A DNA stretch of 64,000 bases from Pirellulales bacterium (GTDB lineage: Bacteria; Planctomycetota; Planctomycetia; Pirellulales; JAEUIK01). The position numbers and the translations under genes are program-made. Positions within the stretch are counted from its first letter, which is position 1; every line of letters begins with the position of its first letter. Where the stretch lies: positions 62,001 through 126,000 of the forward strand of contig JAHBXR010000005.1 in the NCBI GenBank assembly GCA_019636335.1, read 5' to 3'. Positions 52,918 to 61,649 of the stretch are shown here, piece after piece. Below the pieces are notes generated by a model. The model worked only from the letters and a program-made list of their open reading frames with translations. It had not been told where the DNA came from and did no database searches.

Positions 52918-55900
52918 TCGACGTACAGAAACTCATTCGACGATACGATCACGCGACACAGCGCTTGCCATGCGTCTACTTCGGTCGTTTCGGCATCACC
53001 CGCAAGTTGCAACCGATAGCGTTCGACGAACTGTAGTGCGCGCGCCGATTCTCGCTCGCTGGGCACGCGTCCCAGGGCCGTCGTGTACAGCAGCGAGACG
53101 CGCGCGGCGTCTGATGTGGCGGCGTCTTGACAGAGACGCTCGGCGAGCTTTCTGGTCTGCTCGTTGACGAGGTCGCTGTTCATCATGAAGAGCGCCTGCG
53201 AGGCGATCGTCGTCGCGTCGCGATCTCCCTTGATCACGGTCGGCTCGGCAAAGTCGAACGCCTGTAGCGCTTCGTAGACGGCGCTGCGCACGACGGGCAG
53301 GTAGAGACTTCGCCGCGCCGTCTGGTAGTTGGTGGCGTTGACCGAGGTGGTGTTCGTCACATATTCGCGCGGCTTCGACGTCAGCAGCGAGCCACCGAGC
53401 GAGGTATCGAGCCCGCCACCAACGAACAGCAGGCTGTCGCGCACGGCCTCGGCCTCCAGACGCCTGCGATTCATTCGCCAGAGCAGGCGATTGTCGGGAT
53501 CGATCTCGGCGGCGGCAGCCTCGTAGGCCGTGCTCATCTGGTAGGTCGAGGACAACATGATCCGCCGATGCATGGCCTTGATCGACCAGCCGGAGCGGAC
53601 GAAATCACGGGCGAGCCAATCGAGCAACTCGGGATGGCTTGGCGCTTCTCCCAGGTTGCCGAAGTTGTCGGTCGAGCGCACGAGTCCCGCGCCGAAGTGC
53701 CACCGCCAGAGCCGATTCACCATGACGCGCGCCGTGAGCGGATGCTTCGGATCGGCGATCCAATCGGCCAACTGCAGCCGTCCGCTCGCGGCGGCGGGAA
53801 GTTCGGCCGAGGCGAGTTCAAAGGTGGCCGGCACGCCGCGCGGCACCACCTTGCCCAGGGTCAGATGACTGCCGCGAATGTGGATCGCTAGATCGGTCGG
53901 CGCCGCTTCTTCCACGGCCATCGCCTGAGGCGGCGCTGGGGGGACGGACTTATCGATTTCGGCCAACTCGGCCTCGAGTCGCGCAAGCTCCTCGCGGTCG
54001 GCCGGCATGTAGAGTGAGCGAGCGTCCGCAGGCAGTCGAAACGGACCTTGCGGATCGACCACCACGCCCCGCAAGGCCAGGTCGGCCGCCTCGGTCGATG
54101 GCGGGGTACTCTGCTGTGCTGACTCGATCGTCGCCTGATAACGCGCGGCAAGCTGAGCAACATCGGCCGGGCGATCTCGATTCAACACGTGCTCGGCCAC
54201 AGCACCACCGACACCGCTAAAACTCTCAGCCGCGACGTGCGGTTCTACTCGAAACGCGAACCAGACCTGCCAGATTGACTCAGGATCCTTCTTCGCCGCG
54301 CGAAGATAGTTTGTCCATTGTTCGACGAAGGGGGCCAGCAGGCCGCGCTCTCGTGCGAGCTCGTCCACCGTGCGCGGCACGCGCGCGTCTCCGTCGCGGG
54401 GAGAAACTTCGAGCCGTGGCACGAGCGCCACCTTGTCGAAATGCGGGAATGGTCCCTCGCTCCGTTCGAGGCGCAGCGTGACCTTTCCCGCCGGCAGCTC
54501 GCATGTTCCCTCGACGCACCAGCGTTGGGTGTCGGGATCCCAAGAGCCGGTCACTTGCGAAGCGGCGTCGGACTTTTTCACTTCACCATTGAACAACATG
54601 CGAACGGGGCGCGCCTGGGCAGCGGCGTAACGAAGTTCAATCTGGTACAGACCTGCCTGCGCCAGTTCGAGGTCGTACTCGACGAAGTTCGGCAGTTCGC
54701 CGCGGTTCAAGATGACGCCGATGCCGGCGCCGTAGCCCGTGGTATCGATTAGCACGTTCCCCCGGTCGAACGACTCCGCCTCGCGCAGCACGGTACCCGG
54801 CGACAGACTCGCGCCCTCTTGCGCGGCGCGATCCACGATCGACGCGGGCGCCGGTGATTCGAGCACCTCGGTCGCCGCGAGGAGGTAGTCGGCCAGTCGC
54901 GCCCGAGCGGCGGAGACGAGGGCCGAGTTCGCGCGTTCGGTGACCGCCGCGACCTCCTTCTGCCTGGCTTCGCGTCGCGCCGCATGTTCGGCAAGCGCCG
55001 CGATGTCTGCCGCGGAGGCCAGTGGTCGTTCGTGCCATTGGGCGACCACTTTGAAGTTGTCCATCGTGCGGGTGCTCTTGAAGATGCCCGCCAGCGCGTA
55101 GTAATCGGCCGTCGAGAGGGGATCGAACTTGTGATCGTGGCAACGCGCGCAACCGAGCGTCAGGCCGAGAAACGCACCCCCCACGGTATCGAGCTGCTCG
55201 TCGACGATATCCATCTCCATTTTTACTGGGTCGTCCTCGGCCAGCATCTTCGGGCCGATGGTAAGGAACCCGGTGGCCACCATCCGCTCGAAACGGCGAT
55301 CGTCGTCTACTTCGCCCGGCAGAAGATCGCCGGCGATCTGTTCGCGGATGAACTCGTCGTACGGCTTGTCGCGGTTGAATGCGTCGACGACGTAGTCCCG
55401 GTAGCGGTACGCGTTCACATAGGCCAGGTTCTCGTCCTGACCGTTCGAGTCGGCATAACGGGCCACATCGAGCCAGTGCCGTCCCCAGCGTTGTCCATAT
55501 TCGGGCAGCGACAGGTACCGATCGATAAGCCGCGCCCAGGCGTCGGGCGTCTCGTCGGTCACAAAGGCTTCGATCTCTTCCGGCGTGGGGGGCAAACCGA
55601 GCAGATCGAATTTCGCTCGGCGAATCAGCCGGCGCCGATCGGCCGCAGGCGCTGGAGCGAGGCCCGCCTGCTCGAGCCGTGCCAAGACGAATTGGTCGAT
55701 CGGGCTCACGCACCAGTCAGTTTTGGCCACGCTGGGAGGTGAGACAACCTGCACGGGCGCAAAGGACCAGGGAAGGGGGTGCGTTTCGCTGGTGGCCCCG
55801 TTCGATGCGTTCCCGGATGCCGCTTCGCCCGCCGGCCAGGGCAGTCCCTCGCGCACCCAACGGACGAGCGTGGCGACTTCCGCCGAACGGAGTTTGCCGT

Positions 55901-56246
55901 CGGGGGGCATCTTCAGTTCGCCGGTATAGCCGATGGCGTCGACGAGCAGGCTCGATTCGGGGTCGCCGGGCTCGGCGGCCGCACCGAGATCGCCCCCCGC
56001 GAGCACGGCCTCGCGCGAGTCGAGCCGCAGATTGCCTTGCTGCTTCTCGGCGCCGTGGCACTTCGTGCAGCGAGCCACGAGCAGGGGGCGGACGTTGGTC
56101 TCGAAGAACTCGAGTTGCGCGGCGGAGAAGGTCGCCCCTGGCGCATCCTCACCCTGGCGATCCTGGCCCCAGGCTCGTCGAGCATCCCACGGCAGCAGCA
56201 GTGCCAGACCGCAGACGAATACCAGGCTGAAAGGACGCAAGGGCAT
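52914..56246 (-). CDS. PSCyt1-DUF1549-DUF1553 secreted cytochrome
   Basis: The protein has 1110 residues. GAGGT precedes the ATG and the signal peptide ends around residue 27. The PSCyt1 haem site is CTKCH (60-64). PSCyt2/DUF1549 starts with SPIDQFVLARLEQAGLAPAP, contains RWGRHWLDVARYADSNG and a second C-x-x-C-H (LGCARCHDHKFDP). Residues about 480-620 form a carbohydrate-binding-like beta-sandwich (VEYDLELAQAGLYQIELRYA). DUF1553 carries HPLTARVMVNRLWRWHFGAG and TDNFGNLGEAPSHPELLDWL. It is coupled by ATGA to a DUF1501 gene, the normal planctomycete pairing. The proposed role is periplasmic oxidation of carbohydrate-derived substrates, which is inference. Confidence 0.9.
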   Translation of the reverse strand: MPLRPFSLVFVCGLALLLPWDARRAWGQDRQGEDAPGATFSAAQLEFFETNVRPLLVARCTKCHGAEKQQGNLRLDSREAVLAGGDLGAAAEPGDPESSLLVDAIGYTGELKMPPDGKLRSAEVATLVRWVREGLPWPAGEAASGNASNGATSETHPLPWSFAPVQVVSPPSVAKTDWCVSPIDQFVLARLEQAGLAPAPAADRRRLIRRAKFDLLGLPPTPEEIEAFVTDETPDAWARLIDRYLSLPEYGQRWGRHWLDVARYADSNGQDENLAYVNAYRYRDYVVDAFNRDKPYDEFIREQIAGDLLPGEVDDDRRFERMVATGFLTIGPKMLAEDDPVKMEMDIVDEQLDTVGGAFLGLTLGCARCHDHKFDPLSTADYYALAGIFKSTRTMDNFKVVAQWHERPLASAADIAALAEHAARREARQKEVAAVTERANSALVSAARARLADYLLAATEVLESPAPASIVDRAAQEGASLSPGTVLREAESFDRGNVLIDTTGYGAGIGVILNRGELPNFVEYDLELAQAGLYQIELRYAAAQARPVRMLFNGEVKKSDAASQVTGSWDPDTQRWCVEGTCELPAGKVTLRLERSEGPFPHFDKVALVPRLEVSPRDGDARVPRTVDELARERGLLAPFVEQWTNYLRAAKKDPESIWQVWFAFRVEPHVAAESFSGVGGAVAEHVLNRDRPADVAQLAARYQATIESAQQSTPPSTEAADLALRGVVVDPQGPFRLPADARSLYMPADREELARLEAELAEIDKSVPPAPPQAMAVEEAAPTDLAIHIRGSHLTLGKVVPRGVPATFELASAELPAAASGRLQLADWIADPKHPLTARVMVNRLWRWHFGAGLVRSTDNFGNLGEAPSHPELLDWLARDFVRSGWSIKAMHRRIMLSSTYQMSTAYEAAAAEIDPDNRLLWRMNRRRLEAEAVRDSLLFVGGGLDTSLGGSLLTSKPREYVTNTTSVNATNYQTARRSLYLPVVRSAVYEALQAFDFAEPTVIKGDRDATTIASQALFMMNSDLVNEQTRKLAERLCQDAATSDAARVSLLYTTALGRVPSERESARALQFVERYRLQLAGDAETTEVDAWQALCRVIVSSNEFLYVE

Positions 56247-56423
56247 GCGGGACCTCGGGGGGGAATCGGGCTGCCACCTAGTCTACCCATGCCGAGAGGG
56301 GCGATGAAGCGCGACCCGGTTTCTGGCGAATGGGGGGCGCACTCGTGGAGGCTACCCAAGGATTATCGTTTAGACTAGGAAACCGCTTCGTTCACCGCGT
56401 ACGCCGTCTCGAGGGATCCAGCC

Positions 56424-57317
56424 GTGACCGCGCCCGATGTTGTGCCCATCGTCGACACCCACCAGCATCTGTGGGACCTGTCCCGTTTTTCGCTCCCCTG
56501 GACCAAGGGGAACGAACGACTCGGACGGGACTTTCTGATGAGCGACTACCGGCAGGCCACGGCCGGGTTGGGCGTCGAACAGACCGTGTACATGGAGGTC
56601 GACGTCGATCCGGCCCAGCAGGAGGCGGAAGCCCGCTATGTGATCGAGTTCTGCGAGCGGGGCGATAATCCCATGACGGGGGCCGTCATCTCGGGGCGCC
56701 CCGCGAGTGATGGCTTTCGCGATTACGTGAACGGTCTCAAGGCGAGCCCCTACATCAAGGGTGTGCGTCAGGTGCTGCACAGCGACGCCACGCCGCCGAG
56801 TTACTTTCTCGACCGGCGCTTCGTGCGCGGCATTCAGTACCTGGGCGAGGTGGGCTGGAGCTTCGACCTTTGCCTGCAACCGCAAGCTCTACTCGACGCC
56901 GACCAGCTTGTCGCCCAATGTCCCCACACGCGTTTCATTGTCGACCATTGCGGCAACATGAGCGTCCAGGAAGGAGACACGCCACGGCGGCGGCGCTGGA
57001 TGGAGGGCATGCGGCATCTGGCCGATCACGACCACGTCGTGTGCAAGGTCTCGGGCATCGTCGCCACGGCGCAGGAGGATTGGACGGCCGCCGATCTTGC
57101 GCCGAACATCAACTTCACGCTCGAGACCTTTGGCGCGGACCGCGTGATGTTCGGCGGCGACTGGCCCGTCTGCACGGAGCGTGCCACCTTCGGCCAATGG
57201 GTCGGGGCGTTGCAAGAAATTGTCAAAGAACGATCGGCCGCAGAAAAGCAAAAGCTCTTCCACGACAACGCGGTGAAGTTTTACGGTCTGCCAGCTACAG
57301 GGAAGAAACATTCCTAG
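56424..57317 (+). CDS. amidohydrolase-2 family TIM-barrel protein (fuconolactonase-like)
   Basis: The protein has 297 residues from a GTG preceded by AGGGA. The opening VPIVDTHQHLWDL gives the HxH-type metal motif. Then come GVRQVLHSDATPP with a His, FIVDHCGNMS, and the late acidic motif DRVMFGGDWPVCT, the usual D-W-P/F signature. This is the PF04909 amidohydrolase layout of L-fuconolactonase and related lactonases, cytoplasmic and 290 residues as here. The substrate is likely a sugar lactone or an aromatic acid. It is a single gene, divergent from the DUF1549/1553 cytochrome, and followed by two large hairpins. Confidence 0.82.
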   Translation: MTAPDVVPIVDTHQHLWDLSRFSLPWTKGNERLGRDFLMSDYRQATAGLGVEQTVYMEVDVDPAQQEAEARYVIEFCERGDNPMTGAVISGRPASDGFRDYVNGLKASPYIKGVRQVLHSDATPPSYFLDRRFVRGIQYLGEVGWSFDLCLQPQALLDADQLVAQCPHTRFIVDHCGNMSVQEGDTPRRRRWMEGMRHLADHDHVVCKVSGIVATAQEDWTAADLAPNINFTLETFGADRVMFGGDWPVCTERATFGQWVGALQEIVKERSAAEKQKLFHDNAVKFYGLPATGKKHS

Positions 57318-57336
57318 CCGAGCAACGCATTTGCTT

Positions 57337-57394
57337 TTACCAGTCGAGTAGGAGAGGAACAGCGGATGCTGTTTCTCTCCTACTCGACTGGTAA
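57337..57394. repeat. 27-bp near-perfect inverted repeat with 4-base loop
   Basis: The arms 57337-57363 and 57368-57394 are complementary over 27 base pairs except one G-T position; the loop is GGAT. It lies 20 bases after the stop of the amidohydrolase gene and before the convergent P460 gene. No U-run follows on either strand, so it is not a classic intrinsic terminator. It could be a very stable bidirectional transcript end or a small repeat element. Confidence 0.85.
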
Positions 57395-57433
57395 GTCAAT
57401 TCATTCCACCACCCGCGAACATCTCTTTGCAAA

Positions 57434-57484
57434 CCTTCGCGCTCTTCGCGGTGAATCTTTTTTATTACCGCAAAGGCGCGAAGG
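57434..57484. repeat. two-tier inverted repeat between convergent genes
   Basis: The outer arms CCTTCGCGC (57434-57442) and GCGCGAAGG (57476-57484) enclose a second imperfect pair, GCGGTGAAT and ATTACCGC, around a run of six T. The CTTCGCG...CGCGAAG type of arm is common in dispersed intergenic repeats of several bacterial groups, so it may be one member of a repeat family. It lies 13 bases beyond the stop of the minus-strand P460 gene. Confidence 0.65.
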
Positions 57485-57496
57485 ATTCCGTTGTTT

Positions 57497-58132
57497 TTAC
57501 TTGGCGGTCTCGGCCAGCTTTCTTGCTCTGGCGGTTTTTAATACCGAGTAGAACTGCGTGAAGACGGCGTTGTCCTCGCCGTGCTGCGCATGGCAATCGT
57601 AGCAGGCCTCGCGTTTGAAGGGTTTGCTGGTCGTGCGCTTGCCGGTGGTGCTGTAGTACATGAAGAAGCCCCAGTCATCCTCGAAGCGTTCCGTGTCGCG
57701 GACCGAGACTTCCAGCCCCATCGACGGCGCCGCGTAGTGCCCATTACGGTTGATTTCGTCGTCCCCCTTGAGCTTCGCCGCGGGGTTGTTCGTCACGACG
57801 AAGATCGTCTGTTCGAGGAACTCGCCGGTCGCCACGTAGTGGTCGAAGGCCTCGGGTTGCATATAGACGTTGTGGAACAAGCCGGGCTTGCTAGGGTCGG
57901 GCTTTTGGCCGGGCGAATAGTCGAGCCCCAGCGACGTGCCCACCAGGGTCCAGCGCTCGTACCCCTCGGGGCGCAAGAGCGAACCTTCGGCATTGTACTC
58001 GGGCAATGTCATCGTCGATTTCGGTTCGGTCGCCGGGCCGGGCGTTTCATCCGCCACCGAGTGAACGACGGCAGCCAGCGAGCAGGCGATGGCCGCGAAG
58101 GCGGCGAAGTGAAAACCTGGCTTCCGATTCAT
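57497..58132 (-). CDS. secreted cytochrome P460-like protein
   Basis: The protein has 211 residues from the ATG at 58132 (GAGGAG nine bases upstream; an ATG two codons earlier is an alternative). The signal peptide ends near residue 27 (VVHSVADE). The C-terminal third reads WGFFMYYSTTGKRTTSKPF and then CYDCH (177-181) followed by QHGEDNAVFTQFY, the haem-attachment region typical of cytochrome P460 family proteins. Characterised members oxidise hydroxylamine or detoxify nitric oxide, but many uncharacterised relatives exist. It is divergent from the PQQ-type propeller gene. Confidence 0.75.
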   Translation of the reverse strand: MNRKPGFHFAAFAAIACSLAAVVHSVADETPGPATEPKSTMTLPEYNAEGSLLRPEGYERWTLVGTSLGLDYSPGQKPDPSKPGLFHNVYMQPEAFDHYVATGEFLEQTIFVVTNNPAAKLKGDDEINRNGHYAAPSMGLEVSVRDTERFEDDWGFFMYYSTTGKRTTSKPFKREACYDCHAQHGEDNAVFTQFYSVLKTARARKLAETAK

Positions 58133-58331
58133 CGGCATGGGCTCCTCGGGTGCGCTCGACTGGTGGCGAAAAGGGGATCCGCCCATGCTCACGGGCGGTT
58201 CGCTGGCTGTCAAGAATCTGGAAATCTCGTACCGCAAGACGCTCCAACGCGCGGCATGGCCTTCGCGATACTGGTATCATTGGCCAGAGTACCGGCCCGA
58301 TTGCTTCGACTCTGTTGCCCTTGCAACTGGG

Positions 58332-59870
58332 ATGAACGCCATGCCGACCATACCTCGACGGTCCGACGGTAGATTCGCACGACGCACGGCAATCTTGGCC
58401 TCTGCGGTGTTTGTCTTTGCCTGTCGCGGGGAGATCAGGGCCGACGATTGGCCCCAGTTTCGCGGACCTAATTGCTCGGGCATCTCCGCCGGCACGCAGC
58501 CGCTGCCGGCGGAACTCTCGCTCGACGAGAATCTGCTCTGGTCGGCTGACGTCGGCGACGGAGTCGGTGGCGCCATCGTTGCCGGCGGTCGCGTCTACGC
58601 CAGCGGCATGACGGGGGCCGAAACGGTCAGCCTCTTGGCCTTCGACGCCGCCACGGGCAAGAAACTCTGGCAGCGCGATTGGCCCACCGGTCCGCTGCCC
58701 GAGATCCATCTCACGAACAGCCAGGCCAGCAGCACGCCCGCCGCCGACGGCGAGCGTGTCTATTTCTATTTCACCACGCTCGGTCTGCTGGCGGTCGATG
58801 CCGCGACCGGCGCCGACGTGTGGCACCAGGAGTTGCCCGTTCCCTTTTTTGTCTTCAAGTGGGGCCCCGGCATGTCGCCGGTCCTCTATCAGGACCTCGT
58901 CCTCTTCTGCCAGGACGACGATCTTTTTCCGGCGATGTACGCCTTCGATCGTGCGACCGGCTCGCTGCGCTGGAAAGACGAGCGACTCGACATGGCGGTC
59001 AATTATTCTCACCCGATCGTCTGCTCGGTCGATGGGCGCGACGATATCGTCGTCGGCGGGACGGGCCTCTTGGTTGGCTACGATCCGACGACCGGCCAGC
59101 GCCGCTGGCACGCCAAGGTGATGCTCCGCAACATCAAGACGACCCCCGTCGCGCGGGATGGCATTGTCTACATCTCCGTGCAGAGTGGGGGCATCGCCAA
59201 CCAGTGGCTTCGCTCGGTCGATCAAGCGGAGACCGGCAACAACGACGGCCGGCTCGACAAGGCGGAGATGCAGGCCTTCGTCGGCGAGCAGGTGATTCCG
59301 CCCGCTTTCTTTGAAAAGACTTTCGACCGCGGCGACCTGGACAAGAACGGTTTTCTCGAAGGCCAGGAACTCGACCTGGCGTTCCTCAGTCCCGACAACT
59401 TTGCTGGGGCCAGCTTTACACAGTTGGGTGACGCCGCGGCGGACGAATACGTGCTGGCGGTGCGTGGCGGCGGCGAGGGAGACGTCACCGATTCGCACCT
59501 CCTGTGGAAGCACAAGACGAAATACACGGACCATATTGTCTCGCCCCTGGTGGACGATGGCCGGATGTTTCTGGTGAAGGAGGGGGGTATCACTACGGTC
59601 TACGACATGGAGGAAGGAAAGTCGCTCCGCGGCGCGAAGCGCGTGGGCAACGGCGGCAACTATTTCGCTTCGCCAGTCGTAGGCGACGGCAAGGTTTATC
59701 TGGTGAACGAAAACGGCGACTCGATCGTGCTCAAGAACGACGAGTCGTACGAAGTGCTGAGCGAAACGAACCTCGGCGACGCGATCATCGCGACGCCGGC
59801 CATCGCGGAGGGGAAGATTTTTGTTCGCACGCGGTCGAAGTTGATGTGCTTTGGGGCACGCGCAGATTAG
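58332..59870 (+). CDS. secreted PQQ-like beta-propeller protein with EF-hands
   Basis: The protein has 512 residues from the ATG at 58332 (an ATG at 58341 is also possible). A signal peptide (RTAILASAVFVFACRGEI) predicts export and is followed by WPQFRGPNCSG, the usual start of planctomycete propellers. PQQ-type repeats are seen: LLAFDAATGKKLWQRDW, LLAVDAATGADVWHQEL, MYAFDRATGSLRWKDE and LVGYDPTTGQRRWHAKV. Two EF-hand loops are inserted (ETGNNDGRLDKAEM, then DLDKNGFLEGQE) at about 300-350. No catalytic dehydrogenase residues are evident, so binding or scaffolding is as likely as catalysis. It is divergent from the P460 gene. Confidence 0.85.
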   Translation: MNAMPTIPRRSDGRFARRTAILASAVFVFACRGEIRADDWPQFRGPNCSGISAGTQPLPAELSLDENLLWSADVGDGVGGAIVAGGRVYASGMTGAETVSLLAFDAATGKKLWQRDWPTGPLPEIHLTNSQASSTPAADGERVYFYFTTLGLLAVDAATGADVWHQELPVPFFVFKWGPGMSPVLYQDLVLFCQDDDLFPAMYAFDRATGSLRWKDERLDMAVNYSHPIVCSVDGRDDIVVGGTGLLVGYDPTTGQRRWHAKVMLRNIKTTPVARDGIVYISVQSGGIANQWLRSVDQAETGNNDGRLDKAEMQAFVGEQVIPPAFFEKTFDRGDLDKNGFLEGQELDLAFLSPDNFAGASFTQLGDAAADEYVLAVRGGGEGDVTDSHLLWKHKTKYTDHIVSPLVDDGRMFLVKEGGITTVYDMEEGKSLRGAKRVGNGGNYFASPVVGDGKVYLVNENGDSIVLKNDESYEVLSETNLGDAIIATPAIAEGKIFVRTRSKLMCFGARAD

Positions 59871-60758
59871 ATCGCAACCGTTTTGCGTTGGTGCGCGGAC
59901 CACTGCGCACCAACGCGGACCAGTGGGTCGCCACGGGTGCCGCGGATTTGATGGCAAGCTGCGAGGCGGTGGGGACTTGCGAGTTGCGGTCATGGCTTTT
60001 TCGCGGCTTGAAGCGTGGCCTCTATTGACGCGCACCAGTGACGCGCACCAGACGCCCCGGATCGCGTACCATCGCGGACCAAGCGATTGTGTCACGCGTC
60101 GGGAGACAGGGTTGGCGCGGATCGGCCTCTACTTTACACGGGGAGGGTGCTTCGCCGCTGCGTAGGTTTTCGGCCACCCCGGTGTCTGTGGCTTTTCGCG
60201 CGTGGCTGCACACCGATGGAAAGAGTGGAACACTTCAAGTCGCTGTCGCACAGCGGCCGGTTGGTTTACCACCACGGCACGACGACACGACGAGCCGGCA
60301 GCACTTGCCTGCGGATCGGGTAACCTGGACCTGACCATCGATCAAGTCGGGGCGTCGAGCCTCTTGGCGCCACGCCGCCGCATTCCGTCTTTGATCAAGC
60401 TGCAAGTGCAGAGTCCGATATTACTTTGTCAAGGATGGCGCGTTGGTGTGTCGGATCGGAGGAGGTTTCCCACCTGACAGCTAGCTTGCATAAGCCGTGT
60501 CACCCAACTGCCCAGCTCGCAGATCCTTGCGGTGGGGCTCAGTGGGAGGAGTTACTGTTGCTGCCCGCGTCACCAAGGGGACGCCGGCGATGCAGTAGGT
60601 GTCTCGCCCCGTCCATGCCGTGATTGGCTTGCAGAAAAGCGGGCAATATCGTCCAAGCTCTCGCGAAACCTGCGTTTGAGCTGTGGCATTGATGAGATTT
60701 GACCTGGGAGTATCCATTATAAGTCGTTACGTATTAAGCTCATTTCGGCGGCAGACTC
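59871..60758. other. gene-poor stretch of about 890 bases
   Basis: No reading frame here has a convincing translation. A perfect 12-bp inverted repeat lies at 59885-59916 (arm GCGTTGGTGCGC, 8-base loop) just after the propeller gene and may mark its transcript end, although no U-run follows. GCGCACCAG-type words recur nearby (59905, 60031, 60043). The stretch probably contains decayed sequence next to the TcmP cassette. Confidence 0.5.
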
Positions 60759-60788
60759 TTGTCGAATGATACATTTGTACACTACAAT
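60759..60788 (+). promoter_or_regulatory. promoter of the DUF5131-tcmP cassette
   Basis: TTGTCG (60759-60764) and TACAAT (60783-60788) are separated by 18 bases, 24 bases before the ATG at 60813. The palindrome TACATTTGTA (60770-60779) sits in the spacer and could be an operator. The surrounding sequence is AT-rich compared with the window. Confidence 0.55.
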
Positions 60789-60812
60789 CCAGGAACCCTT
60801 ACGAGGTCCACG

Positions 60813-61640
60813 ATGAGCGCTAAATCCAAGATCGAGTGGACGGATGCGACGTGGAACCCCGTGCGTGGCTGCACGAAGATCAGTCCGGGCTGCGCTCACT
60901 GTTATGCCGAGACATTTGCCGAGCGATTCCGGGGCGTGCCCGGACATCCCTATGAGCAAGGCTTCGACCTGCGGCTTGTGCCGGAAAAACTCACGGAACC
61001 CATCACTTGGTCGAGGCAGCGGATGGTATTCGTCAATTCGATGAGCGACCTCTTCCATAAGGACGTGCCGGACGCCTACATCGAGTTGGTCTCACGAGTC
61101 ATGGCGGCGGCAGACTGGCACATCTACCAAGTACTCACGAAGCGAGGTGAGCGCCTTCGCGATTTGCTCCAAACGAAGCTTCGTTTCGCCGCCGACTTGC
61201 CGCATATCTGGTGGGGCGTCAGCGTTGAGAATCGACGACACGGACTTCCGCGAATCCAACAACTCCAGGACGCCAAGCCATCGATGGCCTTTTTGTCGAT
61301 CGAGCCATTGTTGGAGGGTCTGGGAACAATCAATCTGCGCGGGGTAGACTGGGTGATTGTTGGCGGCGAAAGCGGGCCAGGCGCACGGCCGATGCTCCCT
61401 GAGTGGGTCTTTAGCATCCGCAAGCAATGCGAGCGGGCGAAGGTTCCGTTCTTTTTCAAACAATGGGGCGGCATAAAAAAGAGCTCCACTGGCCGTGAAC
61501 TCGACGGCCGAACTTACGACGACTATCCTCGCGTCGCGCGCAACGCAGTGCCCGCTGCGTTAACGAGAAAAGAGCTGGTCGAGCAGTATCAAGGTGCCTG
61601 GCCGCAAGATCCGCGGCCTAACAATAAGCAGACGGCTTGA
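60813..61640 (+). CDS. DUF5131 (Gp37/Gp68) three-Cys-motif protein
   Basis: The protein has 275 residues; ACGAGG precedes the ATG. The opening KIEWTDATWNPVRGCTKISP followed by GCAHCYAE gives the C-x6-C-x2-C motif that names the family and resembles a radical-SAM iron-sulfur site. Further motifs are VFVNSMSDLFHKDVP, VLTKRGERL, HIWWGVSVEN, FLSIEPLLEGLG, WVIVGGESGPGARP and PFFFKQWGG. Originally seen in phages (Gp37/Gp68), it occurs with TcmP in bacteria. Biochemical function is unknown; the fold suggests Fe-S chemistry. The tcmP gene follows after 9 bases, so the two form one operon. Confidence 0.9.
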   Translation: MSAKSKIEWTDATWNPVRGCTKISPGCAHCYAETFAERFRGVPGHPYEQGFDLRLVPEKLTEPITWSRQRMVFVNSMSDLFHKDVPDAYIELVSRVMAAADWHIYQVLTKRGERLRDLLQTKLRFAADLPHIWWGVSVENRRHGLPRIQQLQDAKPSMAFLSIEPLLEGLGTINLRGVDWVIVGGESGPGARPMLPEWVFSIRKQCERAKVPFFFKQWGGIKKSSTGRELDGRTYDDYPRVARNAVPAALTRKELVEQYQGAWPQDPRPNNKQTA

Positions 61641-61649
61641 GCGTCGACC

